Positions 1 through 10,465 of a DNA stretch of 64,000 nt are shown piece by piece (the stretch's first letter is position 1; every line of letters starts with the position of its first letter). The position numbers and the translations under genes are program-made. The DNA lies in assembly GCA_037501455.1 (NCBI GenBank), contig CM074856.1, positions 15,955,001 to 16,019,000 on the forward strand. Reading direction: 5' to 3'. Origin of the DNA: Lantana camara. Its lineage: Eukaryota; Streptophyta; Magnoliopsida; Lamiales; Verbenaceae. The notes beneath the pieces are model-generated. The model saw nothing but the letters and a program-made list of their open reading frames with translations, made no database searches and was not told the DNA's origin.

Positions 1-2266
1 AATCTTCGCGTGGGCATCCAGGAGCTTCTTGTTTGATTCATTGAGCCGGCGCTGGAGCTCGGAGGCCATTTGCTCTACTTTCGCCTGAGCCAATTTCGTT
101 TCCTACAGCTTGGTGATCTTATCTTTAGCTCGATCTCTGCCTCCGTCAACTCTCTCCTCAAAGCCTCTGCCTCCGAGTTGGCGCTGGGCTCTTCCTTCCT
201 GGGCTCTCCGACTGATGTGGAAGAGATCTTGAATAAGCTGACAATCATGGGCAGAAGGTTAGGTTTTGAAAAGGGAGATGCAAATTATGAAGCAGATCAG
301 TTTCATGGCTTACCCCGATGGCCCTTATAGCGGCCGACATTTCCAACTCGATATCGCTCATCTCTCATCGAGTTTGATGGTAAATAGTTGCCTGGCAGCT
401 ATAGTAAAAGGCCCCGACAACCCGGTTATCTCGGGGTGCGTCCCTTGGAATCCATCAGACTTATGCCACCCGGGAGGTGGGGGTCGGAGATCTTTAGCAT
501 CTTAATAAAGGCAGAGATGTCTTCCTCGGGGACTTTAAATGCATTGCCCGTAGATCTTAGTGCCTCTTGAGAAAAAGGGGTTGGGGTTTTCGCAGTTTGA
601 GAGAGGATCGATGGAAGAGAGCCAGTCGAAGCGGTTCCCTTCGACTGGGTGGTCCTCTTGGCCTTCTCCGCTCCCTTTCCAGTGTTCACTGGCTTTGGGG
701 TTTTGGGTCGGGATTCCTTTTCTTTCCTCTGCTTCTTCTTCTTCTCTGTCTCTTCGGCCAATGGTTCCTTCTCTTTCCTCTTCTGCGTTGAAGGAACGGG
801 GCGAACTATTTGCATTGGTTGGGGTACAACTGGGGCAGTCGAACCTGTGCCGTCCTGACCAGGGACTTGGCGGGGAAGAACGGCGTCCGGGGTCTTGTGC
901 GGAGCCATAACCTCTGCAGCCCGGGCCAACTTCTCAGCCCATTCAGCCTCCTCCATGTCCACCTACATCATCGCCAGTCTGGTACTCATGATGACTTTGT
1001 CTGCAAACCAAAAATGAGGCATGTTCAAATCAGTTTTTGGGGAAGATTACGAAGAAGAAATAAAGGGAAATACTATAAAGATAGATGGTATTGATTCAAC
1101 GCCGACTCGTCTTATTTGCTATACCCTGGTCGAAAGAGCGACTTGGTGCTCCAGGGGCTAACCCAAAGTTGATTAAATTCCTTTCTTGAATCAACTTCTT
1201 ACAACCAAGCATTCTTATGGCGCACATATCTTGCAGGAATGTGTTTGACCACATTGGCGCCCCAGTCGGTAGTTTTGACCCGGGCGTCCAGTTCTAGAGT
1301 CGATTTATTAGATTCGACCAACCCGTTGGGCTTTTCACATACTCAAACTGCTCCTTCTATCCTTGCCCATGTGAGGACATCAGAGAGGTGATCAACTTGT
1401 AATTTCGTTACGGATGCCTTGAACAACTCGTTGCGAACTTTGTACATCGGGATGCTAAAATACCGCATCAAAACATGGATTCCGTTCATCATAGCATGCG
1501 CATTGGGCATCAGTTGGATTGGACAGATATTGAGGTGGTTCAACAGGTCGGCCACATCATCGTCAATTGGAACCCGAAAGCATGAAGTCACCATCTTTTA
1601 TATCACAGATATGCAATTCGTCGGGGGGTCTGTCAACCTATCCTCCTTGCCCGGTCGAATGACACTGCACCCGTCGAATTCAGGGGCTCTGCCAAATAAG
1701 AGCTCTCGCAGACCCTCGAACATCTTGGGAGATATTTTACTTCGGGCCTGGCGAGGATTCTTTTCCACAAAATAAGTGGGAGAATGGGCCCCCTCTGGGA
1801 TAAACTCTTTCTCCTCTTCATCGCTTAATTCATATCGACCTGAAGTAGAAGGACCAGCCTCTGCTACTCTACCCAACATTCTTGGGTTGATCCTCATCCC
1901 TGCTGGGGTACTTTGGAAATCAGCTCAGCAGATAAAACTGGACCCATCGAGGAAGTCGAGTGCCTATCTCAAGAGTCATCCGACACCTCCATAATTTCTA
2001 CCTCTTGGTCGGACTCGAGACTGCATGGAGCCCTCTCGATGGGAGCTTGATGTACCTGAACTTGTGTTAGACTCGAGACCCGAATCCCTACCCGGCGTAT
2101 CAAAACTGATACAGGTCGAAGATGATATCCCACTGCTCGAACTAATAAACTTCGACTTAGTTCCCGTTAGCTCTGCCTTCTCCTCGAAATAAGGATCAAG
2201 GTGTGGTGTCAGGGAACGAGTCAAACGTGATTCGAGATGGGGTTCTTCTCTCTCGATTACGTACAC
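1..2266 (-). pseudogene. broken antisense gene of Tat element 0 (gypsy-type putative transposon domain)
   Basis: Read on the minus strand from 2266, an acidic Ser-rich N-terminus (1976-2266) leads into 1598-1897 and 1343-1594. These carry a conserved block (DDVADLLNHLNICPIQLMPN) that matches the 'putative gypsy type transposon' domain of the Retand antisense gene. A second segment (426-962) is Lys/Glu-rich, and the bases near 1-110 encode a coiled-coil-like stretch (EQMASELQRRLNESNKKLL). A pyrimidine-rich tract with AG at 1001-1002 precedes the second segment, at the same place as the intron acceptor in Retand. The frame is broken by stops, including TAG just upstream of the Met at 962 and another in the coiled-coil part. 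Function is unknown. Confidence 0.6.
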
Positions 2267-2550
2267 TCTAAAAAGAAAGAGAAAATCGACAAGAATCTAA
2301 AGGCAGGAATGATAAAGAGCACAAAATCAACAAAGGACTTACCGGAAAGGAAGTAACTTTTATCGCTCGAACCGAAAATTCCGCCCGCTCTACTAAAAAA
2401 GCTCTGTACTTGCTAAGAGAAGTAATTTTGCGAAAAGTGAAAAATGAAAGTGACTGGGGCATGGGGCTATTTATAGAGGTACTTTAGGCGGGAAAATTGA
2501 AAGTGAACCGTCGCCATGATTACGCCTGGACCCAATCTCGAAATTTGAAA

Positions 2551-2882
2551 GATCGCCGCCACGTCACCCTGATGCCAACCTTTCAGGGGGCTTGTGACGT
2601 GGGCCATAACCGTTAAGCCACGTGGAACTACATGGACTAATCTCAGCCTGACACGCGTCGCCTTTATCGGGAGCTGACTAGACAAAGTTACCACGAAGGC
2701 CAATACGGTATAGTAAGATCGCCGCCACGTCACCCTGACGCCAACCTTTCAGGGGGCTTGTGACGTGGGCCATAACCGTTAAGCCATGTGGAACTACATG
2801 GACTAATCTCAGCCTGACACGCATCGCCTGTATTGGGAGCTGACTAGACAAAGTTACCACAAAGGCCAATACGGTATTGTAG
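2551..2882. repeat. 166-bp direct tandem duplication upstream of the Tat element 0 LTR
   Basis: Two near-identical copies start at 2551 and 2717 (GATCGCCGCCACGTCACCCT). Each runs through a block ending GGCCAATACGGTAT. They differ by only a few substitutions, so the duplication is younger than most of the decay nearby. It lies between the start of the antisense gene and the LTR, where the antisense promoter is expected. Confidence 0.85.
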
Positions 2883-2925
2883 GGCAGACTTGTCATCATT
2901 TATCAGAAGCTCTGAGAGGGTAGGT

Positions 2926-3424
2926 TGACGTCATCTCGACCTAATGGGCACCTAGAGCCGAATCGCCCCCAACCACTTTGTATGGAGGTTGAGTATGGTC
3001 TGACCTAAGGGCACAATAGGTCGGGATCGGGTAGATCGCTCCAGTGGGCCCCTCCGTCGCCTCCAGTATTTAATACGGATTGGATGTCCGTACCATACCA
3101 GACAGGCATTAAATATGCCTGCAACAAGTACGCAGAGTCAGCATTATCCCACCAGGTATAAATACACCCTCATTTATGTCATTTACCAAGCATATTTATT
3201 GCATCTCAAGTCAACTCGAACAACTCTCAACCACTCGAAACTGACTTGAGCGTCGGAGTGCCAACATAGGATAAAACCCCACCAGTCCCTCGTCGGCCTT
3301 CAGCTTACGTTTGCTTCCATTTTGTACCTCTGCCTGACTTCGAGACACCCCATCAATACAAATTTTAAGCGGTCAGGTCAACTCATCCTCGACCTAGTTA
3401 GCCTCCCAAGTTTTGACCTGATCA
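2926..3424 (+). repeat. 3' LTR of Tat element 0 (left boundary uncertain)
   Basis: The right end is clear: GTTTTGACCTGATCA ends at 3424. A TATA-like box (GGTATAAATACACC, about 3155-3168) and the block shared with the Retand LTRs lie inside. By analogy with the Retand ends (TGATGGGGTCAAAA), the LTR should start TGATCAGGTCAAAA, but no such start is present. The 5' part may be deleted. The left limit given is the first TGACG after a purine-rich tract and is a guess. Confidence 0.45.
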
Positions 3425-3452
3425 CATATGGAAATTAAATTCTTTGACAGGG

Positions 3453-4001
3453 TCTCACGGGGCACCGAGTAGGTTGCTAGGAACTGTGCACCGTGCGACT
3501 AGTAGCGGGCTTCTTCCTCGCTACGTCCGCCTAACCAACAATGTACGTACGTTGTACGTCGCACTCACGCCCAACCCAATGGAACGCTTTAGAGGGACAG
3601 CAACATTAAAGGGAAATTAACTTTCATTATATTCACCAAGAATATAGTACACTGATGCGGGCGTCCACAAAGGACCAAGAAGAATGCGCAATATTATAAT
3701 AGAACGCTGCTTAACTATCTTCAAATACCTGCTCTCCCCTATAATACTTTAAGAAAAAAAATCTGTTATGACCTCACAAGCTATTACAGGGGGTTGTACA
3801 TCACGAAAAACGGGACAAAAGGGTAGCAGCTTACCCACTACCAACTAGCTAACTATCTACATGTACAAAGACCCTAGCACCTAAGACTCGATAACAGCAT
3901 GTCTGGTTGTTGGTGCGGTCTTGCCTGCGGGTCAAGGGGCCCTAGAGCACGGGCGATTGAGTTGTGGGTCAAGGGGCCCTAGCGTGCGGGCGACCCTTGA
4001 C
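3453..4001 (-). repeat. 3' LTR of the chromovirus
   Basis: Matches 8741-9321 along its length, starting TCTCACGGGGCACCGAGTAG on the plus strand. It is about 32 bases shorter because of an indel in a GC-rich stretch with repeats of GGTCAAGGGGCCCTAG. The ends do not show clean TG...CA; the outer boundary was set by the ACAGGG target duplication. Confidence 0.8.
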
Positions 4002-4002
4002 A

Positions 4003-4016
4003 TCCTCCCCCACCTG
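4003..4016 (-). other. polypurine tract of the chromovirus
   Basis: On the minus strand GGTGGGGGAGGATG directly precedes the 3' LTR. This is the usual plus-strand priming site of Ty3/gypsy elements. Confidence 0.65.
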
Positions 4017-4060
4017 AGATGCCGACATCCTCAGCGTCATTGAGGCATGGTAAGCTTCGA

Positions 4061-7000
4061 TCAACTGGGTTCGTCACCCACTCCCTCTTCGCTGCGTCCT
4101 ATCCACTTTACCAAGTACTCGTCATACGTCTTGTTCGCTGTGCGTCCAACCCGGTGTTCAAGGATAGCTTCTGCGGTACGCTTCTCTGTCTTCTTCAGCT
4201 CCAGTTGTGGACGATTCGGTAGGTTCTGGGATTCGTCGTCCATATCTGCAGAATAAGGTTTGAGCTGACTTACATGTAGAACATTGTGCATTTTCCACTA
4301 AGGGGTAGCTCTAGTTTATAGGCCACCTTCCCAATGCATTTGATCGCAGTTATAGGTCCGATGTATTTTTGCATCAAGCGAGGATCCCTCCCCCTCGTTG
4401 ATTTAGAGTGCCTAGGATCAGGGACCTTAACCATGACTTTATCTCCCACTTCAAATTCCAAGAAGCGCCGGTTCATATCTGCATATTTTTTCATCCGCTT
4501 TTGAGCTTTCTCCAGGTAACTTCCAGTAATTTTCACATTCTGTTTCCATTCCTGAGAGAAACTCCGTGCGAGAGGAGATTTCACACCTTGCGGGGAGTCA
4601 ACGATGTGTGGAAGTAGCGGTTGTTGCCCAGTAACAATCTCAAAAGCACTCTTATTTGTGGAAGAGCTTTTCTGAGCGTTGAAGCACAACTGAGTAACAT
4701 CTAGGAGCTTCACCCAATCCTTCGTGGTACCCCGAACAAAGTGCCGAAGATACTCCTCCAACATAGAATTAAACCGCTCAGTCTGGCCATCGGATTGTGG
4801 GTGATTGCTCGAGCTCATGTTCAGTTTGGACCCGAAGAGTTTGAAAAGCTCGATCCAAAATGCGCCAGTAAATCGACAGTCCCGATCATTGACAATATCT
4901 TTCGGCAGTCCCCAGTATTCACAATATGCTTAAAGAAGAAATGAGTCATCCCTTCTGCCGCTACATGTTTGGGAGCTGGGATGAAAATAGCATACTTCGA
5001 GAAGTGATCTACCACGACAATTATGTTGCCCAAGTCCCCCACCTTAGGCAATCCAGATATGTAATCCATGGATACGCTTTCCCATGGTCTTGTGGGCACC
5101 GACAATGGTTCCATTAGTCCCGCCTTCTTTTAGTGGTCGGCCTTGTCTTGTTGACACACTAGGTAAGTGCGGACATACGCCTCGACATCATCTCTCATTT
5201 GCGGCTAGTAATAAGCCCTGTTCAGTAAGACACATGTGCGTTCCGCTCTTGGATGGCCGGCCCACAAGGTATCATGGCATTTCACGATAAGGGATTTCCT
5301 CAATTTTCCGCCCTTAGGAATGTAGATACAGTTTCCTTTCGTCCTCAACAAACCATCTTCCACCCAAAATTGTCCAGTCTTACCCTGCTCGACCAATTTC
5401 ATCAGTGACTGCGCAGCATCATCGTTCGGTAACATATCTCATATCTGGTCCAATACTGAGGTAGCAACTTTACTCGAGGTAAGGGTAGCTACCGACCCCA
5501 GTTTTGCTAAATCCGCCCTCTGACTTAGGACATCCGCCACATGATTGCTGGACCCAGCACGATACTCGATCATGAAATTGAATTCCAACAGCAGCTCTTG
5601 CCAACGTACCTGCTTGCTGGTAAGCTTTGATTGTGACATGAAATGGCTTACCGCAGTGTTATCAGTCCTTACCACAAAAAAAGATCCCATGAGGTAATGA
5701 AGCAATGTCCTCAGGCAATGGACCACGGTCAACAACTCCTTCTCATGAGCTGAGTAGCGCCTCTCCACATCCTTTAACTTTCTACTCTCGAACGCCACAG
5801 GGTGCTTGTCTTGAATGAACACCCTTCCCAAAGTAAAGTCTGACGCATCTGTCTCCACCTCTAAAGGTTTCGACAGATCTGGGAGCGCCAACACCGGTTC
5901 CGACACCATAGCCCTTTTCAGTTCCTCAAATGCCTCCTGGCATTGCGGGGACCAATTCCAAGTCTCCGTTTTCTTTGTCAAGTCAGTGAAGGGGAGGGCT
6001 ATTTCAGAATACCCCTTCACGAGTCTCCGATAGTAATTTGTCAGTCCAAGGAAGGACCTTGTATCGTGTACATCTTTTGAAGGTTGACAATCCTTGATGG
6101 CCATGATCTTCCTTGGATCCATCCTGATCCTCTCTCTTTCAACAATATGGCCCAAGAAATTTATCCTCTCTTGAGCAAACGAGCACTTTGACGGCTTCGC
6201 ATAGAGTTCATGCTCCCGAAGCCTCATTAGGACCTTTCGCAGATGCTCCGCATTCTCTGCTAAGGTCTCGTTATACACCACAATGTCATCCAAGTACACC
6301 ACCACAAACTCATCTAGAAACCCATGTAGCACTTGGTTCATCAGAGTACAAAATGTTACTGGAGCACTCGTCAAGCCGAATGGCATGACTAGGAAGTCAT
6401 ATGCCCCATATCTCGTAATTACGGTTGTTTTCTATTCATCCCCCTCCTTAATTCTCACTTGCCAATACCCCGATCGTAGGTCGATCTTAGAAAAGTATTG
6501 TGCTCGACTTAAATGGTCGAAGCAATCCGCCACCAGAGGAATGGGATATGAATTCTTCACTGTGATTTTATTTAAGGCCCGATAGTCACAACACATCCAT
6601 AGGGATCCAACAGATTTCTTTTGGAACAATACAGGAGCTCCATACGACGACTTAGTGGGCTTGATGATCCCACATTCCAACTTTCCTTCAGCTGTTTCCT
6701 GAGCTCTTGAAGCTCAGGTTGTATCATACGGTACGGGGCCCTAGTAGGGGGTTTCGTGCTAGGCACTAGTTCGATCTCATGATCAACCGCTCTTCTGGGC
6801 GGTAACTTTCGAGGTAGTTCATCGGGCATGACATCCTCGAACTCACTTAGAATTCCCTTAATCAGATTAGAGGTCGGTCCTGATGTTTCTTCCATCTCTT
6901 CAAATTTCAGAGCGCACAGAAAGGAGGACTCATTTCTCTTGTAACCCTTCTGGAATTGCATGGCGGAGATACCCTTCTCCATTGTTTTCTCCGATAGTGC

Positions 7001-7576
7001 CAGCATTATGTAAGGTTTACTCTCCATCATCATCAAAGAGTCTACATGAGGCATTACCGCCGTACCTGTATCCCGCAAGAATTCAAGCCCGAGAATGAGC
7101 TTGAAATCATCCATTGTCACCACTGAGAGGTTTGTTCTTCCTTCAAATTGTCTAACCTTGATGGGTACCGATCTAGCTACACCCGCAACTGGCTGTGCGG
7201 CCGAGTTGATTGCTTTCACCCGACCAACTCCCTTTTCCAGCACTAATCCTAATCTCTCCACCTTGGTGCTTGCCAAGTAGTTGTGTGTAGCACCGGTATC
7301 AACCATCGCCCTTACGAACTTCCCATTAACCTTCACGTCAACAAGCATTAGCCCCTTCTTCTTCGTGGGCTTACCCTTTTCCTCAACTTTGTTTCCCAAT
7401 AGAGCCGGTGTGTGCTTAACCGTACTCGTCGGCACTCTTCGTTGTGCTGCAATTTGATGAATTAGGGGGTTGCATCGGTGAGAAATGGCCCCCAAATTCT
7501 CTTCCACCTCATCATCGTATGCCTCACCTCCATTATCCACCATAACCTGTGGCCCATCTGCTGTCGGTTCTACCAC
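4061..7576 (-). pseudogene. chromovirus protease-RT-RNase H-integrase-chromodomain (broken pol)
   Basis: Read leftwards from 7576, the segments are: aspartic protease with VDTGATHNYL (about 7290-7320); RT N-terminal fingers (6572-6680); RT with YLDD and MPFGLTSAP (5439-6386); and RNase H with TDASDFTLGRVF and AHEKELL. Then comes the integrase: a zinc-binding remnant near 5150-5230, VDHFSKYAIF at 4821-5114, and HPQSDGQTERFNSMLEEYL at 4270-4818. Last is a chromodomain (AEAILEHRVG...YDEYLVKW) at 4061-4291, which marks a chromovirus. Pol is split by stops near 6420, 5437, 5140 and 4820 and by frame changes, so no full polyprotein can be made. The core catalytic motifs of RT and protease survive. 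Confidence 0.85.
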
Positions 7577-7619
7577 TTTCTCGGTAAGTTTTGATAAGCT
7601 TGCTCAGGGGTTCACCAGT

Positions 7620-8746
7620 TGTTTATTCTAGGGGCAGTTTTGCATGTAATGTGACCCATCGCCACAAAGGAAGCATCTTCGTTGTGGGATTGTGAACGGC
7701 TTGCTCTCTGTAGGTTTGCTCTTATTAAAACTTGCATGAGAGCTTGTGGTGCTTGGGGACTATCTCTCCCCCACTGTTATACGGACCGCTTCGAAAGGGT
7801 CTCGGCCCTCCTCCGACCCCTCCTCTAGACGGTGTTCGGTTCGTTGTTGGCGACAACCACCGAGGTTCTGGGTTGAAATCCATTAGTCCCTCGGCCGCAC
7901 CCGTCGTGGCACTCAGGTCTGCCACTCTTTGGCGTTGGAGTTCACTTCTCACATACGGCTTTAAGCCCTCCATGAAGGTAAAGAGCTTATCCTTCTCTGA
8001 CATATCCGTGATGCTCAACTTATGCGTCGAAAAAGCTTTAACATAGTCCCTTACAGATCCCGTCTACTTCACTTTGCGCGATGCCTTCCGAGCAATATAC
8101 TCCACATTCTCCATGAAGAATTGTTGTCTAATTACTTCCTGGAGGTGATCCTAAGTGTCCAAGCGCACCACCCCGCTTGGATCTCAGCATATTTTCTTCT
8201 CCACCACAATTTGGCATCACCAGCCAAGTACATCGTGGCCGTTGTCATCTTTCTTGCCTCATCGTCTATATACGCAGCAAGAAACTACTGTTCCATATTG
8301 AAGAAGAAGTTCTCAACTTTCTTCACATCTCTTGCCCCTTCATAGGCTTTCGGTTCAGGAATCCGAAGCCTTGCTATTGGATCATGGTTCACGGCCCCTC
8401 CGTTCCCCACAGCTCTTTGGAGAATCCCCAACTGAATTCTCATTTCTTCCATTTCGCTCCTCACACCACCGAGGTCACTCATTCTCAATATTTTTGCAAA
8501 ACCTTGGTAGGCAGCTTCCTTGCTCTCGCCAAGTTGAACTTGGAGGTCCACGACCTCCGCTTCCAATGTTTTGACCTTTTCTTCCAGGGTCGCAACAACA
8601 TATGAAAGCCTTTCATTTTCTTCCTCTAGGTATTCCAACCTTGCTTCGTAGTCTTCCTCGACGGCTCTGCAACCGCGATTTCTTCTGCCATAATTCTTGC
8701 CTCGGTCCTGTGGATCAAAAGCCGAGGCTCTGATGCCACCTCTCAT
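7620..8746 (-). pseudogene. chromovirus gag (broken)
   Basis: The minus-strand ORF 8285-8746 (153 aa) has a long coiled coil (YLEEENERLSYVVATLEEKV) and the start of the gag core (ARLRIPEPKAYEGARDVKKV). The core then shifts frame and resumes at 7725-8018 (SEKDKLFTFMEGLKPYVRSE). A zinc knuckle of CX2CX4HX4C type (CFLCGDGSHYMQNC) is readable at about 7630-7675 in a third segment. The coiled coil upstream of gag is unusual for short plant chromovirus gags. The 5' end overlaps the primer-binding site next to the LTR. Confidence 0.75.
8722..8740 (-). other. primer-binding site of the chromovirus
   Basis: On the minus strand TGGCATCAGAGCC follows the 5' LTR after a short spacer. It differs by one base from the canonical initiator-Met tRNA site TGGTATCAGAGC. 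Confidence 0.7.
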
Positions 8747-9321
8747 GGGGCACCGAGTAGGTTGCTAGGAACTGTACACCGTGCGACTAGTAGCGGTCTT
8801 CTTGCTCGCTACGTCAGCCTAACCAACAATGTACGTACGCTGTACGTCGCACTCACGCCCAACCCAATGGAACGCTTTAGAGGGACAACAACATTGAAGG
8901 AAAATTAACTTTCATTATATTCACCAAGAATATAGTACACTGATGCGGGTGTCCACAAAGCACAAGGGAGAATGCCCGAGATTACAATAGAACGCTGCTT
9001 AACTATGCTTCGAATACCTGCTATCCCCTATAATACTTTTAAAAAAAAATTATGTTGTAACCTCACAAGCTATTACAGGGGGTTGTACATCGCAAAAAAA
9101 GGGATAAAAGGGCAGCAGCTTGCCCACTGCCAACTAGCTAACTATTTACATATATAAAGACCCTAGCACCTAAGACTCGATAACAACGCATGTCTGTTCG
9201 TTGGTGCGGTCTTGCTTGCGGGGTGGCCCGGCGGCCACGTTGAGTTGCGGGTCAAGGGGCCCTAGAGTGAGGGCGATTGAGTTGCGGGTCAAAGGGCCCT
9301 AGAGCGCGGGAGAACCTTCAT
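8741..9321 (-). repeat. 5' LTR of the chromovirus
   Basis: Direct repeat of 3453-4001. The two copies differ by many substitutions and one indel of about 32 bases, so this is one of the older insertions. It is followed on the right by ACAGGG, the target duplication, and then by the continuation of intron 1 of kinase copy A. Confidence 0.85.
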
Positions 9322-9659
9322 ACAGGGGAAGCTTTTGTAATTTTACAAGCCCTAGGGGTAGTTTATGCAATTATGCCAAACATTACAAGTCTTTTCTTCC
9401 TTTTTTTTTTTTTTGTGTATGTGTAGGGGTGGGGGGGGGGGGGGGGTTGGGGCGTTATTGTAGAAAAAATAGTAATTTCTTGTTAATTAACACTACTGTT
9501 TATTGTAGATTAATATCTAAACCAAGTTCTTAGTATCAAGAAAATGGCTTTTTTCTATCTTCTTACATTGTTGGCTTTTGAATCAACTAACCAAAGACAT
9601 GTTTACTCAAACAAACATATTGCATGATGTTCAAAAACATGTAACCATAGAAGCCAAAC
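9322..9659 (-). other. intron 1 sequence of kinase copy A
   Basis: Aligns with 58209-58602 of kinase copy B, including the right arm of an inverted-repeat MITE (GGGGAAGCTTTTGTAATTTT) and the block TTCTTGTTAATTAACACTAC. It holds an A/T homopolymer (about 9399-9414) next to a run of about 16 G (9431-9446) that copy B lacks. No gene is visible. Confidence 0.7.
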
Positions 9660-9872
9660 CTGCACGATGTTGGGGTGATGCAACCTCGAATGCAACGTAA
9701 TCTCGGAGTTATGCGTTCCAGTCGTTACCATTTTGATGGCAACTGCTCTCACTTTGTAAATTCCCCTGTAAATTCTACCATCGCGGCCGGATGCGAATTT
9801 GTAACCAATATATAACTCATAAAGATCAGCTGTCCATTCCTCCCGATCATCCGGTTTCTTCGAGGCGGCCAT
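9660..9872 (-). pseudogene. HT1-like Raf-family protein kinase copy A, exon 1
   Basis: The 71-codon exon encodes the N-terminus of a plant Raf-like Ser/Thr/Tyr kinase of the HT1 type. It has a family-typical EEWTADL...L.IG..FASG block, a Gly-rich loop (ASGRDGRIYRG), the ATP-binding Lys in VRAVAIKMV, and the strand-4 motif LHHPNIVQ at the exon end. The start ATG is at 9872, and a GT donor follows CAG at 9660-9662. The region between the VAIK Lys and LHHPNIV is shortened by about 15 residues relative to the family, as in copy B, which probably removes the helix-C Glu. Downstream exons would lie left of the window beyond two retrotransposons. It is therefore very likely a dead gene, with the chromovirus and Tat element 0 in intron 1 and a copia about 120 bases upstream of the ATG. 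Confidence 0.75.
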
Positions 9873-9990
9873 TGTATTGATCAGAAAACAAGGGATTTTC
9901 ATTGAAAACTTAGCATTTTTGACAAAAGAAATCAAGTATACAATGTGTATATTTAGCGTTGGGTTAATTTGAATTTTGCTAGGACTGGAG

Positions 9991-10361
9991 TATTGCGGAA
10001 GCGGCGAACAAATATTTAGAACTATAATGCCTAAAATTCACAAAGGAAAAATCAGGCAAAATAAAACTAAATATAACTTAAAAAAAACTATTGAAAAGGC
10101 GTAAATAAAGAAACACCAAATTTACGAGGTTCGGCCAAAATAGCCTATGTATTCGGGCATTACTCAAAATATATTTCACTTAAGAAATAATACAAAGTTG
10201 AGAGAGACTTTGTTTCGATGCACTAAGTTAGAAGGGGGAGGAGCCTATTTATAGTGTTAGGTCCTCCCCAACCTATTATAAAAAACCAATGTGGGAATAA
10301 ACAACTTTTGCCCTAAACTAGTCTTCCAATGTGGGATACAATATTATGCCACAAACCAACA
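9991..10361 (-). repeat. 3' LTR of the copia element
   Basis: Direct repeat of 39724-40092. It contains a minus-strand TATA-like box (CTATAAATAGG at about 10243-10254) and ends CCACAAACCAACA on the plus strand. The expected TGTTG at the outer end reads TATTG. Confidence 0.85.
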
Positions 10362-10465
10362 AATCTCGATCTTGGCACAATTTGTGGTCCCACCAAACAT
10401 AAACGAACTTTCTTTCTCTCTCCAAACAGGTAGTAGTACCTCCAAATGCGCCCACAGGCGCCAAA

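Larger units (their letters stand above)
1..3424 (+). mobile_element. Tat-lineage Ty3/gypsy retrotransposon, right end only (Tat element 0)
   Basis: The segment contains minus-strand ORF remnants homologous to the antisense gene of the two Retand elements later in the window, followed by an LTR. That LTR shares the block CTGACTTGAGCGTCGGAG (about 3239-3257) and the distance from it to the LTR end (about 183 bases) with the Retand LTRs. The element ends at 3424 with TGATCA; its body and 5' LTR lie left of the window. The order antisense gene then 3' LTR matches Retand. It lies in intron 1 of kinase copy A, because the bases right of 3424 align with the intron of kinase copy B. It is much more decayed than the other Tat elements. 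Confidence 0.75.
3453..9321 (-). mobile_element. chromovirus (Ty3/gypsy with chromodomain), degenerate, minus strand
   Basis: Two direct repeats of about 549 and 581 bases (3453-4001 and 8741-9321) flank minus-strand gag, protease, reverse transcriptase, RNase H, integrase and chromodomain remnants, the Ty3/gypsy order. An iMet-type primer-binding site (TGGCATCAGAGCC) abuts the 5' LTR on the right, and a polypurine tract (GGTGGGGGAGGATG) abuts the 3' LTR on the left. The flanks share ACAGGG (3447-3452 and 9322-9327), the target duplication. The uninterrupted site is visible in kinase copy B at about 58209-58225 (AAATTCTTTGACAGGGGAAA). Multiple stops and frameshifts make it non-autonomous. The chromovirus clade was not determined. 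Confidence 0.9.

Noticed and set aside
560..1094. Plus-strand ORFs rich in Ser/Phe/Leu
   Set aside because: They are complements of the Lys/Glu-rich antisense gene remnant of Tat element 0 and show no domain.
9431..9446. Run of about 16 G that could form a G-quadruplex
   Set aside because: It lies in an intron of a dead gene next to a T run; most likely replication slippage. Assembly error is also possible.
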